From NCBI GenBank assembly GCA_947683625.1, contig CANTUR010000424.1, forward strand, positions 558,001-622,000: a stretch of DNA of 64,000 bases. The letters run 5' to 3'. Origin of the DNA: Mallotus nudiflorus. Lineage: Eukaryota > Streptophyta > Magnoliopsida > Malpighiales > Euphorbiaceae. The first letter of the stretch is position 1. The number at the start of each line of letters is the position of its first letter. This document shows positions 48,251-60,260 of this stretch, piece after piece. Made by a program: the position numbers and the translations under genes. A model generated the notes under the pieces. The model was not told the DNA's origin. It saw nothing but the letters and a program-made list of their open reading frames with translations, and ran no database searches.

Positions 48251-48568
48251 TTAAAATTCTTGGCTGACTTGGTTGACTACCAGTTGGGAATCTGAGTGTA
48301 TGATGAGGTGTTCGACCCTTACTTCAGTGGCCAACTTCAAACCTGTAATGAGTGCTTCATACTCGGCTGCATTGTTGGTGGTGTTATACTCGATACGAAC
48401 TGCGTACTGGATGTGAACCTTGTGCGGCCCTCTGAGGATTATTCCTGCACTGAGACCTTGAGCTGAGGATGCTCCATCAAAATAGAGCTTCCATTCCAGT
48501 GCTTTGGTCAAGGCTATGTCTTCCAGAGCCATTTCTTGCACAAAATCTACTAACGCCTGGGCTTTCAT
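48251..48568 (-). pseudogene. Archaeal-type RNase H of element F
   Basis: Minus strand, 105 open codons: LYFDGASSAQGLSAGIIL, NTTNNAAEYEALITGLK and HSDSQLVVNQV, showing Asp, Glu and Asp at the expected catalytic positions. This second RNase H defines the Tat lineage. The frame is closed on both sides by stops. Confidence 0.88.
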
Positions 48569-49715
48569 CTACTGCCACGGCTCATAGTCAATATCAAATT
48601 CACCGAGTAAGACTGACCATTACACTAGCTTGCCTAAAGTCTCTGGTCTCTATAAGATTTTTTATAGCGGGAAGCGGGATTGGACCACAATATGGTGAGC
48701 TTGGAAGTAATGTCGAAGCTTTCAAGAGGCATGGACCACGACCATTGTTAACTTGTCCAGCATAGGGTACTGAATTTCAGGTCCTCAGAGCATCTTACTA
48801 ACATAATAAACAGGGCTTTGCTGGCTTCCTTCTTCTCTTACTAGTACTAAAATGATGCATTCTTAGCCAATAGAAATGTACAAATACAAGGTCTCATCTG
48901 GTACCGGTCGGCTGAGTAAGGGTGGTGGAGATAAGAATCTTTTAATGTCTTCGAATGTCGACTAGAAATCAGCGGACCGTTGAAACTTCTTGGAATTTTT
49001 GAGAGCTTGGAACAATGGTAGACACCGCCTAGCTAAGCAAGAAATGAAATGCCCTAATGCAGTGATTCTACCATTTAACTTTTGCACCTCATGGATGTTC
49101 TTTATTGGCTCCATGTTGAGTATGACTTCCATTTTTTTTGGATTGGCTTCAATGCCCCGGTGAGATATTATGAACCCCAGGAACTTGCTTGCTTGGACTC
49201 TGAAGACGCATTTCTCAAGATTCAACTTGATCCTGGATTTACTCAGTAGTTGGAGAACCCGATCCACGTCTGCTGGGTGCTGCTCCAGATGTTTGCTCTT
49301 AATGATGATGTCATCCATGTATACTTCTACACTTGTTCCAATCTGGTCTTAGAGGACTTGGTTCATCATTCTTTGATACGTGGCCCTAGCATTTTTTAGT
49401 CTAAAGGGCATCACCTTGTAGCAGTACAACCCTTCATAAGTGATGAAGGACGTTTTCTCCTGATCCTCTTTCTTCATCGGAATCTGGTGATAACCTTATG
49501 CTGCATCAACGAAACTGTATAAGCCATGACCAGCAGTGGAATCGATGGGCTGGTAAATCATGGGCAATGGGTAGCTGTCCTTAGGGCATACTCGATTGAG
49601 GTCGGTGTAGTCTACACACATTATGTACTTCCAATTTGCTTTTCTGACGAGTACCATTTTGGTTACCCATTCCGGGTGAGTAACCTCTTTAATGAACCCA
49701 GTTGCTAACAGCTTT
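48569..49715 (-). pseudogene. Reverse transcriptase and first RNase H of element F
   Basis: Minus strand. YMDD is intact at 49310-49321, followed by IIIKSKHLEQHPADVDRVLQ and FRVQASKFLGFIISHRGIE (48962-49318). Upstream VDYTDLNRVCPKDSYPLP and GLYSFVDAA are readable through stops; downstream is YVSKML. At least five in-frame stops. Confidence 0.85.
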
Positions 49716-49716
49716 G

Positions 49717-50499
49717 TTATTTCTTTATCAATGATCTTTTGTCTTTCATAGGTAAAGGTTCTTTTTTCTGTGCTACTGGCTTAGCTCCCGGTTTGATGTT
49801 TAGGCAGTGACAGGCAACCTGTGGGTCCACGCCAATGATTTCAGAGGCTTGTGAAGTGAAATCCTCTGAGTGTCTGGTAAGTACTTCCCTTATTTTTTCT
49901 TTGATGTTTTGGTTGAGGGTGTTGCCAATTTTCATGATTTTTCCTTCCGTGATTTGTAATGTCTCCATGTCTTCCACTGGTTGTGGGTCAGCGCCTTGCT
50001 TCTCAACTTCCCATGCCTTTAAAGGAAAAGCCTCCACTTGAGGCTTCATGGCCATTTGATAACACTGTCTGGCCATGTGCTGATCTCCCTGAATAGTAAA
50101 GGTCCCATTCTTGACCGAAATTTTCATGGTTAAGTGTTGGATGCTGGTGACTGCATTTGCTTCATAAAGTGTCGGCCGTCTTATAATCCCATTATAGGCT
50201 AATGGTATATCTACCACGTTGAATAGATTCTGAACAACTTTTGTCTCCTTATCATCTTGGTTTCCAAATTCTAGGTTCAGATCGATAACCTCCATTGGTT
50301 GCACAGTTCCCCCACAAAAACTTGTGATGGGGTTCTGGATGGCTTTCAAGCTGGTGACGGAGTCGCCTATAGCTTTGTACACATTCCAAGATAATACATT
50401 GATAGCACTCCCATTATCCACTATTAGCCTTTTGACTCGATACTTATTTATGCATGCAGTTATCACCAGAGCATCACAATGGGGGTGGTGTACATGCAA
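49717..50499 (-). CDS. Protease and linker of element F (longest open part of its pol)
   Basis: 260 open codons on minus. RLIVDNGSAINVLSWNVYK contains the catalytic Asp of an aspartic protease (DNGS), followed by the flap region and YNGIIRRPTLYEANAVTS. The C-terminal half (EVLTRHSEDFTSQASEIIGV, MKDKRSLIKK) is the linker into RT. It is a fragment of the polyprotein, not a free-standing gene; the natural start lies upstream in gag. Confidence 0.8.
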   Translation of the reverse strand: MHVHHPHCDALVITACINKYRVKRLIVDNGSAINVLSWNVYKAIGDSVTSLKAIQNPITSFCGGTVQPMEVIDLNLEFGNQDDKETKVVQNLFNVVDIPLAYNGIIRRPTLYEANAVTSIQHLTMKISVKNGTFTIQGDQHMARQCYQMAMKPQVEAFPLKAWEVEKQGADPQPVEDMETLQITEGKIMKIGNTLNQNIKEKIREVLTRHSEDFTSQASEIIGVDPQVACHCLNIKPGAKPVAQKKEPLPMKDKRSLIKK

Positions 50500-52185
50500 A
50501 TCATCTTCCGAGTTGAAAATAATGTCGCTTCTCCCAGGTATCGATTTTTCTCATTTACTAAACTTTAATATTTTTTTGGTGTTTTCTCCCCCTATGATCA
50601 TGTTGATCATTCCAATCAGCTCATTCTGGGCTTTCTATGCTTCGGCTCTGTCCCATTCCTGGCTTTCAAAGTTTTTGCTTCTCCTTGATGTGTTTGTGAA
50701 ATTATTAAGCTTTCCTCATTGCACCAGTCTTTCTTGGCATTATTTAGCTCTTTGTAGCCCTCTGTGTCATGCCTGTATTCTCGGTGGTACTCACAGTATT
50801 GGCCTCTGTCTTGGGTAAATCTTCGACTTGGGTTGATTCTCTTGGCTGGGGTGATCCCCACTCCATTTTTCGTGACCCACATGAGGATTTTGGATCGAGA
50901 GGTGTTCATGGGTGTATATCTATCTGCTTCCTTGTCAAATCTCTTTGCCGAATTTCTGAAATTCTTTTTTAGGAAGCTTGCTCGTCTCTGTTTCAGTCGT
51001 TCATCCTTGATCAATGGCTTGTCTTCTTCCCGACGCATCCTTCTGTCTTCGTCCATTTTTATCATCCTGACTGCTATGGCCATTGCTTCTGCAAAGGTAC
51101 TTGGTTCTTTAGTCATTATTTTGTCTTTAAGCTTTCCGAGTCTAGTGCCTTTTTCAAAGCTTCTATGGTGACTTCATCAACAAGATGCTCAATCTGCATG
51201 GCTATTTTATTGAAGCGATTAAGGTAACTCTATAAAGATTTATCAACTTATTGTCGGAACATCTATAGGTCATTGATTTTTTTGCTGGGGGAATATTGGT
51301 GATGAATCTGATATAGAACTGCTCCACCAGATCCTCAAAAGAAGTGACTGAATTTTTTGGGAGCCGATGAAACCTTTTTTTAGCATTCTTTATGAGCGTG
51401 CTTGGAATGACTCTGCACATGATTCCATTATTTACTTTTTGGAGCAACATCTTTGTTTAGAACGCTGATATATGACTGAGGGGGTCTCCCATCCCATCGT
51501 ACTGATCAAGCTGCGGGATTCTGAACTTACTAGGAATCTCCGTTTGAATTATTCTACCGACAAACAGAGTTCTACTATCCATAACACATTCCTCGTCCTT
51601 TCTAGGTTTGGTCCGGGATTTGCATATTGCTTCTTTAACCTTCTGAGCTAATTTTGAATCATCAAGGATCAGAATGGTTGAACTGCACTCCCCCTCTAGT
51701 GCTTTACCCTTCCCCATGCTCGTCCTTAGGGCCTGCCAGGTTGTTGTGTTATCATCATTTTGAGCTGGCTTAGAGCGCCCACTTTGTATTATAGCATTTA
51801 GCTATTATTGCATTAAAGCTATCTGTGGCTGAATATTTTTTATCATGGCTTCCCTGGTAGTTTGATTAAGGTTGAGTGTTTGGTTCACAGTGTTTAAATT
51901 TAGACTAGTTATTGCTAATGTTTCTGGTAGACTTGGAAAAATTATTGAAGATATTGATCGATGGTGTTGTAACGGAGGGTAATACGGGAGGTCTGTGCCC
52001 AAGGACGAGTATCTTGGAGTGTTCTCCAGAAGTGAAGGTATATGTTCAGATGAGGCTCTAGCATGCTGTAAGGTGGGTGGAAGTATTATTGCTGGGAGAG
52101 GGTCTGAGAGGTCGGTCGAAAGGATAAGTGCAGAAGGGTTGGTACCAGCTTCAGCAGTCTAGGCTAGTGGTGGGCTAGAAGTCAT
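50500..52185 (-). pseudogene. gag of element F
   Basis: Minus strand. Start ATG at 52183-52185 (MTSSPPLA then a stop). Pieces: 51805-52002 N-terminal; 51457-51717 ending FRIPQLDQYDGMGDPLSHIS; 51202-51450 Gag core (RLPKNSVTSFEDLVEQFYIRF); 50616-51116 basic region with a knuckle YCEYHREYRHDTEGYKEL, where the last Cys is Tyr. Stops and a shift separate the pieces. Confidence 0.8.
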
Positions 52186-52238
52186 AATGAAGATGTCTTT
52201 AGCTTAGGAAGTAAATGAATGGCTTTTCCCAAGGAGTT

Positions 52239-52254
52239 CCCACAGACGACGCCA
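52239..52254 (-). promoter_or_regulatory. Primer binding site of element F
   Basis: Minus strand TGGCGTCGTCTGTGGG, two bases inside the 5' LTR; one base different from element B. Confidence 0.78.
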
Positions 52255-52256
52255 CT

Positions 52257-52650
52257 TGATAACTGGTTTCCAGAACTCTTGGGCTCAGCGTCCTGCAAAT
52301 CACGAACAAAAGGCAAGGTGAGAGGTGGGGAGAATCCCCACGAACACTCTGATGCCTAAGTTAGAGAATAAAAGCAAGGAGAATGCAAGATAGCTAGAAT
52401 ATGTGAGAATGAGATGTCCCCTTGTGAGGGATGTAGGGCTCTATATATAGTAATACTCAAACCTGGATGAAGTCGGATTCCGTGTGGGATAGTGAATCAT
52501 AATCTTAGTAGGAGAGTGTTCCTTTTGTGCTTAGGACTCCACTTTGGGGTAGTCCCCATTCCGGATGGATATGCCTTCTTGCTAATCCAATTGTCCCTAT
52601 TTAGGGGGTAAGGGGCCCCTAATTAGGTGGGAACATTCTAGATGGTATTA
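52257..52650 (-). repeat. 5' LTR of element F
   Basis: TGATAACTGG ... GGTATTA (CA to TA change at the end). TATATATA at 52442-52449. Confidence 0.93.
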
Positions 52651-52748
52651 ATACCCAAATTTAAATTTTATGAAATTATAGTTGTTATCGGTTAAATTTC
52701 CCAAAATTTAATTTCTTAATTTAGTTTATAGAAATTCTAGTCTTTACA
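52651..52748 (-). repeat. Inner end of the LTR shared by D and D2
   Basis: Continues the LTR broken at 43324. Matches 35998-36079 and ends GTCTTTACA. Confidence 0.85.
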
Positions 52749-53830
52749 GTCTCCTTTCCTTAAAAAAAATTCATGCTCAAAGTTTTGATAAATAAAATAC
52801 AAAATCTTAATGAAAAAGATAGGGATAGGCCACTCGTACTGTTGCCTCTATCTCCCATGTGCAGTCCTTTACTATGTGGTTGCTCCACAATACCTTCACC
52901 ATTGAAATCTCCTTAGTGTGAAACTGACGAACTTGGCAATTTGCAATCGCCACAAAAATATTCCTTATAAGATAGATCTTCATTGAACTCCACTGTTTGA
53001 GCCTGAAGAATGTGAGAAGGATCAGGAACATACTTCATTAGTATAGAAATATGGAGCACTAGATGAATTCGAGATAATTCAAGTGGTAACACCAATCTAT
53101 AAGTTACCTCTCCAACTCTCGAACGTATCTCAAATGGCCCAATGTATTGTAGGGCTAATTTACCTCTTTTACCAAATCTCATAACCCCCTTCATTAGAGA
53201 CACCTTCAGAAATACTATGTCTCCAATGCAAAAGGACACATCCTTCCTCTTCTCAATTTGTGTAGCTCTTCTATCTGTTGAAGGTTGTCCTCAACTGCTA
53301 CTGAATGATGGGAACCTTCTTAGAAGTGATCTATACCAATTATGGACCTGTCAGCTATCTCTCTCCATCTTCCTAATATAATGGTAATCTACACTTCCTA
53401 CCATACAATGCTTTATATAAAGCCTTCTCAATACTTGCATGATAACTATTGTTATATGCAAATTCTATCAATGGAAAATGTATATCGCATTGACCATTAA
53501 AGTCCATCACACACTTCCTCAACATATCCTCCAGGGTCTAAATGGTCCTTCCTGACTAATCATACATCTGAGGATGAAATGTCGTGCTGAAATCAAGTTT
53601 GGTACCCAATGCCTTATGCAACTCTTGCCATAAGACTGAGGTGAAGGTAGCTCCCCTATCAAACACTATGCTCATTTGTAACCCATGAAGATAAACGATT
53701 CTGTTGACATACAACCTTGCTAATCTATTAGTAGAGTATGTCTTTTGACCGGCAGAAAGTGTGTTAACTTAGTTAGCTGATCTACTATCACCCAAATAGC
53801 ATTAAAACCACCAGTAGTATAAGGTAATCC
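52749..53830 (-). mobile_element. Element D2: 3' part of a second D-type element, cut by element C
   Basis: Polypurine tract at 52749-52761, pol stop at 52807, then chromodomain and integrase tail on minus (KYVPDPSHILQAQTVEFNED, FLKVSLMKGVMRFGKRGKL; 52807-53239), and further upstream integrase core in fragments. Colinear with 36137-37160 in D. It breaks off at 53830, where element C starts; the rest is outside the window. It shares one LTR with D. Confidence 0.85.
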
Positions 53831-54800
53831 TGTCACGACCTAAACCGGGAGTCATGACCAGCACTAGGAAATAGGAATTCTTTTGAATTTGGAACTTGTA
53901 GCAAGCCTTAAAAGAATAAAAGCAGAAAATGATAAATAAAATATACAACATAATTAAAATACTAAATCAATATAAAAATAAATATGATTTCATATTATAA
54001 GATAAAAATATTTCATACAATATTCATAGACAAGTCTTTGATATAAAAACCATTCTACAAATACAAAGTACAACCACTACTGATACTACTACAGTTTTCT
54101 AGAGTACAAAAGAAATTAAGTAGGTAATTTACATAAACTAGCTAGGGTTGAAGAAGTATGGCGGATAGGCCTACTATTGAGGTCTGAGGAAGAAGAATCT
54201 CCTGTAAAATTAATAACTGAGGCAAGTCAAAACTCACTGAGTGAATTATTATATTATATATACATGCACCTCCTAATGGCATATGCAATCAAGCATCAGT
54301 ATATGTAATAATATATACAACCATTTCACATATATGCTGAAATCACCTTTATATATAATAAACATTGGAAAACATTTATTTTATTAAGGATCAAATAGAA
54401 CCCTATTTAAATCGCAACCTTAATAAATAATACCTCTAGCCATACAGGCTCACTAACTCCAAATTAATTCACTTATTCCATTTTGATAGTAGAGTGGCCC
54501 TAAGACACTATGTCAACTGAGCTCTAGTAGTCTGACTGTTAGTATGATTGGCCTCGAGACATTAGGTCAATCGTGCTCTAGCAACCACACTATTCAATCA
54601 CATCAATCTATAAAATCAATCAATCAAATCAAAATCACCTCAAGTGGCTCATGATTTAAACCTAAATCTATCGCACTGGTATATACACGGTCTTAGTGCC
54701 ACCCATTAGGAAGCACGTTCTATCGATATCCTTCAAATAAAGTTCAATATACATATAGGAAAATAAATAATGCAATACAACATCATAATAATGAAATAAA

Positions 54801-54802
<2 letters not shown>

Positions 54803-54839
<37 letters not shown>
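54803..54839. repeat. (TA)n microsatellite
   Basis: About 18 repeats within the C 3' LTR; absent at the same place in the 5' LTR (62760-62770 has only four). Confidence 0.93.
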
Positions 54840-54843
<4 letters not shown>

Positions 54844-56592
54844 TACCTAAAATAAACTAAGTATATTTCAAGAATATATATGCTAAATAAATTTGAAATC
54901 AACCATAAATATACCAAATGTAAACCATAAATATACAAAAAAATATGTTAATTGTATTTTGAAAATATATCATGCATTTACAATGAAATATATCAAAAAG
55001 ATACTAAACATATACTTAACATATACTAAAACATTTAATAAAATAATTCACATTTAAACATATAATGAAAATGTGAAAATCCTTAATCATGCATCCTATA
55101 TGCATTACATATATAGTATAATAACTCACAATACTACGCTCCACGAGATTGGCTTGATGCAATAGGCCTCGATCTCAGTGCAACTAGAAATATAAAATAA
55201 AATAATAATGAGTTAGAATAAATTTCTAACTTATACTTCTAAAAGAGACTTGATCTAGGAATACAAAACTTAGATAAAATACGAAAACTTAGGATCGAAG
55301 CGATGTCAAATTTTACGAGAATTCTACTAAAAATTCAGTAGAATCTCTTCTATAAGATGGACATCTCTCTATTAAAAAGTAGAGCCGATGCTACAAGAAA
55401 AACACACTTTTAATACAAAACACTCAACACCTCCGGTTGAGACCTGGAACTGCACAATTCCCAACCGAAGTTTACAAATTCACCAAAAATACATTTAACA
55501 TAATAAATATATTAAAAATCAATAAATTCCATAAATACCATCAAAATGCCAAAATATAATATATGTAAACAATAAAACACAAAGTACAATTATTTTCACA
55601 ATTATTAAATAAAAATCCAAAATAATAATATAATATTATTAAAAATCCAATTTTTCAATAATTCAACTAAAAATAATAAAAATTCACTTTATATATTCAA
55701 ATAGTTTAAATAGCCTAATATGTATTTAAAATAATTAAAAACTCATTTACTTACCAAATTAGTAAATAATATATTATTTGAAAATAATTTTCAAAATTTG
55801 TATTAATTAGTTAAAAATAGTAAATAATTTATAAAAATCATTTTAATACCCTATTTAATTCTAAAACCATTTAAAAAATATTATTCAACCATAATTTCCA
55901 TAAAATTACACAATGAACTCAATAATTCAAAATATACATAATATAATTAATATTCCTAAAAATTATATAAATTCACCAAAAATTATTTTCTTAACACTAA
56001 AATTAATAACAACATATATTAACACTAAATTAACCAAATTCATAATTAAAAAAAATTAATTAATATAATTAACAAAAATCCAATAATTAAAAAATAAATA
56101 ATAAAAAATTACCCAAAAATCAAATAAATTCCAAAAATTTAAATAAAAATGTTTCTAGAAAGATTAAGCTACTAGGATCAACATTTGTTAGGAAGAATTC
56201 ATAAATCAAATAAATTCAACTTAAAAAAAATTAGAAACCTTAATGACCAGAAACAAAAAATTCAACAAAACTCACAAAAGATCAAGTTTGAGCTTGGGAT
56301 CCTCTTCCCCACTGCTTAAGGAGTTGAATGGCACCGGAAAGGTGAGCTATGGTGACCGAAGGAGGGAGCGATGGTGAGAAGCTCACTTGCTACTGTTGCT
56401 ATTCTCACTGGTTTTCCAGTGGCTCCAGAGGAAGACGATGAATAAGAAGGGAGGAGGAGGTGATGGCGGAGGAAGGAGGACAGATGACAGAGCCTGGCAG
56501 CGTCCGACGGTGGAGGATGAAATCGCATAGTGGTTGGAAGGGAGGAGGACACATGCACTAACAATATAACTATTATAATATTAACAATTGAA

Positions 56593-56760
<168 letters not shown>

Positions 56761-56999
56761 AAAAATTTAATATTTAAATAATAAGCTTCTAAAAATAAGT
56801 ATTTACGTAGAAAATGCATTTAACATAAAGTAGAAATTATTAATCATAAGTAATAATAATAAATAAATAAAACTTTTAAATTTTATTAACACTGTAAATC
56901 TCAAAATATGTTTTTATAATTTAAAATATCGAGTCATAATAATCTCCCCTCCTTATAATAATTCGTCCTTGAATTTGAAAAAAAGAATAAATACAATAA

Positions 57000-58300
57000 T
57001 CAATGAGGAAAGAGATAAGTATAAAAAGCTCGCATCTCTGCTTCTGTCTCTCAAGTATGCTCCTCAACGTTGCTACTTTGCCATAACACCTTGACCATCG
57101 GAATCTGCTTCGAACATAATTAACGAATTTGATAATCTACAATTGCAATAGGTTCCTCCTCGAACATCAGGTCTTCATTCACTTTCACACTATCAGGCTG
57201 TAACACGTGTGAAGGGTCTAAAATATACTTCCTCAGCATTGAGATATGAAACATTGGATGCACTTGAGACAAACTCGGAGGCAAAGCTAACCGATATGCA
57301 ACCATGCTTACTCTCTCTAGAATCTTAAACGGTCTAATATATCTCGGTGCTTGCTTACCCTTCTTGCCAAATCTCATCACACCCTTTATAGGAGACACCT
57401 TTAGAAATACATAGTCCATAACCTAAAACTCCACATCTCTATGTCTCGGGTCCGTATAGCTCTTCTGTATGCTAACTATGGTCTCCAGTCTCCTCTTGAT
57501 CATAGCAACCTTCTCAGTAGTATCTTGAACCATCTCAGGTCTAGTTAATGCTCCCTTACCAATCTTATCCCAATTTAGAGGGGATCTACACTTTCTTCCA
57601 TATAAAGCTTCATACAGTGCCATCCCAATACTACTATGGTAGCTGTTATTATATGCAAACTCCACAAGTGGCAAATGATCATCCTAGCTACCTCCCAGAT
57701 CCAATTCACACATCCTCAACATATCTTCCATCCTCTCAGATTGACCATCTATCTGAGGATGAAAAGCAGTATTGAAATCAAGCCTGATGCCCATCGATTC
57801 TTGAAATTTCTACAAAAAATGAGAGGTAAACACTAAACCTATATAAGATATAATGGACACAGGTACTCCATGTAGGCACATAATATGCTTCACATATAGC
57901 TTCGCCAACTTAGCTATAAAATAAGTGGCTTTCATAGCAATAAATGAGCATACTTGGTCAACCTGTCCACAATCATCTAGATGGAATCATATCCATCCTT
58001 ATAATGAGGTAAACCAACCATAAAATTCATAGTAATTCTCTCCCATTTCCACTCAGGAATAGGAAGTGGCTAAAGCTTCCCAGAAGGCTTTTGATGTTCA
58101 GTTTTCACCTGTTGACACATCAAACACTTAGCAACATAATCAACTACATCCTTCTTCAGCCCATTCCACCAATACAAGTCTCTGATATTGTGGTACATCT
58201 TAGTGACACCAGTATGTACGTTGTAGGCTATAGAATGTGCTTCCTCAATGATCTCGTCTCTCAAATTATCCATATCAGGAACATATATGGATAATCCTAT
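57000..58300 (-). pseudogene. Integrase and chromodomain of element C
   Basis: Minus strand. Zinc-binding domain at 58070-58273 (EAHSIAYNVHTGVTKMYH, CLMCQQVK). Core fragments with stops follow. Distal part at 57423-57674 (MPLVEFAYNNSYHSSIGM, YGRKCRSPL) and 57120-57419 (SPIKGVMRFGKKGKQ, RKYILDPSHVLQPDSVKVNE). The chromodomain runs to the TGA at 57000-57002. Several in-frame stops. Confidence 0.82.
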
Positions 58301-59830
58301 CTCTTAACATAGATCAAACTCTGAATTGAGCTCATAGTCCACCTGATATACTCTCTTCATCTTTAGACCTTGATCCACTAACTGGTGCAACTCTTAGATC
58401 AATAGTCTTCTCTCCACACTAATGTGAGCAAGACTACTTGAGGACTTCTTACTCAAGGCATCTGCTACCACATTAGCATTGCTTGGATGATAAAGGATTT
58501 TATACTCATAATCCTTCAGGAGCTCTAACCATCTCCTCTACCTTAGATTCAGATCTCTCTACTGAAAAATGTACTTAAGGCTCTTGTGATCAATAAAAAT
58601 CTTATAAGTCAACTCGTATAAATAATGTTTTTAGATATTGAGAGCAAAGATCACTGCAACCATCTCTAGGTCATGGGTAGGATAATTCTATTCATGCTTC
58701 TTTAACTGCCTCAAAGCATAAGCTATCACCCTACCATTCTTCATCAACACATAACCTAGGCCAACTCTACAAGCATCATAACACAACGTAAAATTATCTA
58801 CTCCATTATGCAAAGCCAAAACTAGAGTTGTGGTTAACTTCTCCTTCAGTAACTGGAAACTATTCTTACAAGCATCTGACCATTCAAACTTCACATTCTT
58901 TTAAGTCAAGTGAGTCATAGGATCTACAATTCTGGAAAAATCCTACATAAATCTCTTATAATACCTAACTAAACCTAGAAAACTATGAATCTCCATGATT
59001 GTCGTCGATTTAGGCTACTCAGACACTGCCTCGATCATTTTTGGATTAACTTGAATGCCATCTTTAGACACTACGTGTCCAAGAAATGCAACACTCTCCA
59101 ACCAAAAATCACACTTTGTGAATTTAGCATAAAGCTGATGTTCTCTTAGTGTCTACAATATAGTGTTCAAGTGATATATGTGCTCCTCCATATACACTAG
59201 TATATCATCAATGAACACTACCACAAACTGATCTACAAATGGTTTGAATACCCTATTCATCAGATCTATGAAAATAGCCGATGCATTAGTCAAGCCAAAT
59301 GACATTACCAGAAACTCACAGTGGCCATAATGAGTGTGGAATGCTGTTTTAGGATCATCAGCTTCACTGATCAGTAACTAATGATAACGTGACCTTAAGT
59401 CAATCATAGAAAAGAACTATGCAACCTAAAGTTGATCAAACAGATAATCTATCCTCGAGAGAGGATACTTGTTCTTCATTGTCACTTTATTCATCTCTCT
59501 ATAATCTATGCACAATCTCAAGGTACCATCATTCTTCCTCACAAACAGGACTGGTGCAAGCCAAGAAGAAACACTGGGTCTGATAAAACCCTTATCTAAT
59601 AAATCCTATAGCTGCTCCTTTAACTCTTTCAACTTTGCAGGAGCCATTTTGTAGGGTGGCATCAAAATAGGGGTAGTGCCTAGAACCGTATCTATATAGA
59701 ACTCAATCTTTCTATGAGGTGGTAAACTTGGAAACTCCTTAGGAAACACATCAGGAAACTCACAAGAAATAGGAACATTTGTAAGTGATAACTTCTCCAC
59801 TAAAGTATCCCTAACTAATGCCAACTATCC
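58301..59830 (-). pseudogene. Reverse transcriptase and RNase H of element C
   Basis: Minus strand. RT active site FIDD is intact at 59204-59215 (QFVVVFIDDILVYM). Entry segment at 59606-59824 (CEFPDVFPKEFPSLPPHRKI, PPYKMAPAKLKELKEQL). RNase H at 58688-58894 (FTLCYDACRVGLGYVLMKNG, then VIAYALRQLKKHE). Stops and a short duplicated stretch near 59820-59850 break it. Confidence 0.82.
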
Positions 59831-60260
59831 CTGACTAATGTCAAATATCCCTGACAAACTTTTCGCAGCATCTTCTTAAACGTGATAGTGGAGATGAGAT
59901 TCTAAGGTGTAGAACTTTTATCACCCACAAGCTTAAACTCTTCTTTAATAAGAATTCTGAAAATCACCTCTTTACTCTAACAATCCACAATGACATAGTG
60001 CTGAGACAACCAATTCATACCCAAAATCACATCAAATTCCATCACATCCAACAATACTAAATCTATTGGCAATTCTCTACCTCTGATGAAAATTGAACAA
60101 CTAGAAAGAATAACATCGGTGTCCAATGAATCATTTAGAGGAGTGGCGACAGACGAAAAAGCCATCCTCGAAGCTTGCTAATATGACTTGAAGCAAAAAC
60201 ATGAGATACAAAGGAATATATAACACTCAGATAAAATAAAACCCAAGCATCTAAATAACA
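59831..60260 (-). pseudogene. Protease of element C
   Basis: Minus strand. The C-terminal half is open at 59977-60165 (LPIDLVLLDVMEFDVILGMN). At the active site, near 60210-60240, the frame reads VLFYLSVIYSFVSHVFA, so the catalytic Asp is Tyr and the following Gly is gone. The enzyme would be inactive. Confidence 0.72.

Larger units (their letters stand above)
43325..52650 (-). mobile_element. Element F: 9.3-kb Tat-like LTR retrotransposon with antisense gene
   Basis: LTRs of 393 and 394 bp (43325-43717, 52257-52650), TSD ATACC (43320-43324, 52651-52655). Minus-strand gag-pol runs 52185 down to 46771, with dual RNase H. A plus-strand gene (44823-46660) lies between pol and the 3' LTR. The LTR pair shows roughly 30-35 differences by eye, mostly transitions, so the insertion is not recent. 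Stops, lost integrase Asp and altered zinc knuckle show it is dead. Confidence 0.9.

Noticed and set aside
50324..50818. 164-codon plus-strand frame in F
   Set aside because: Shadow opposite gag and protease, whose motifs are clear on minus.
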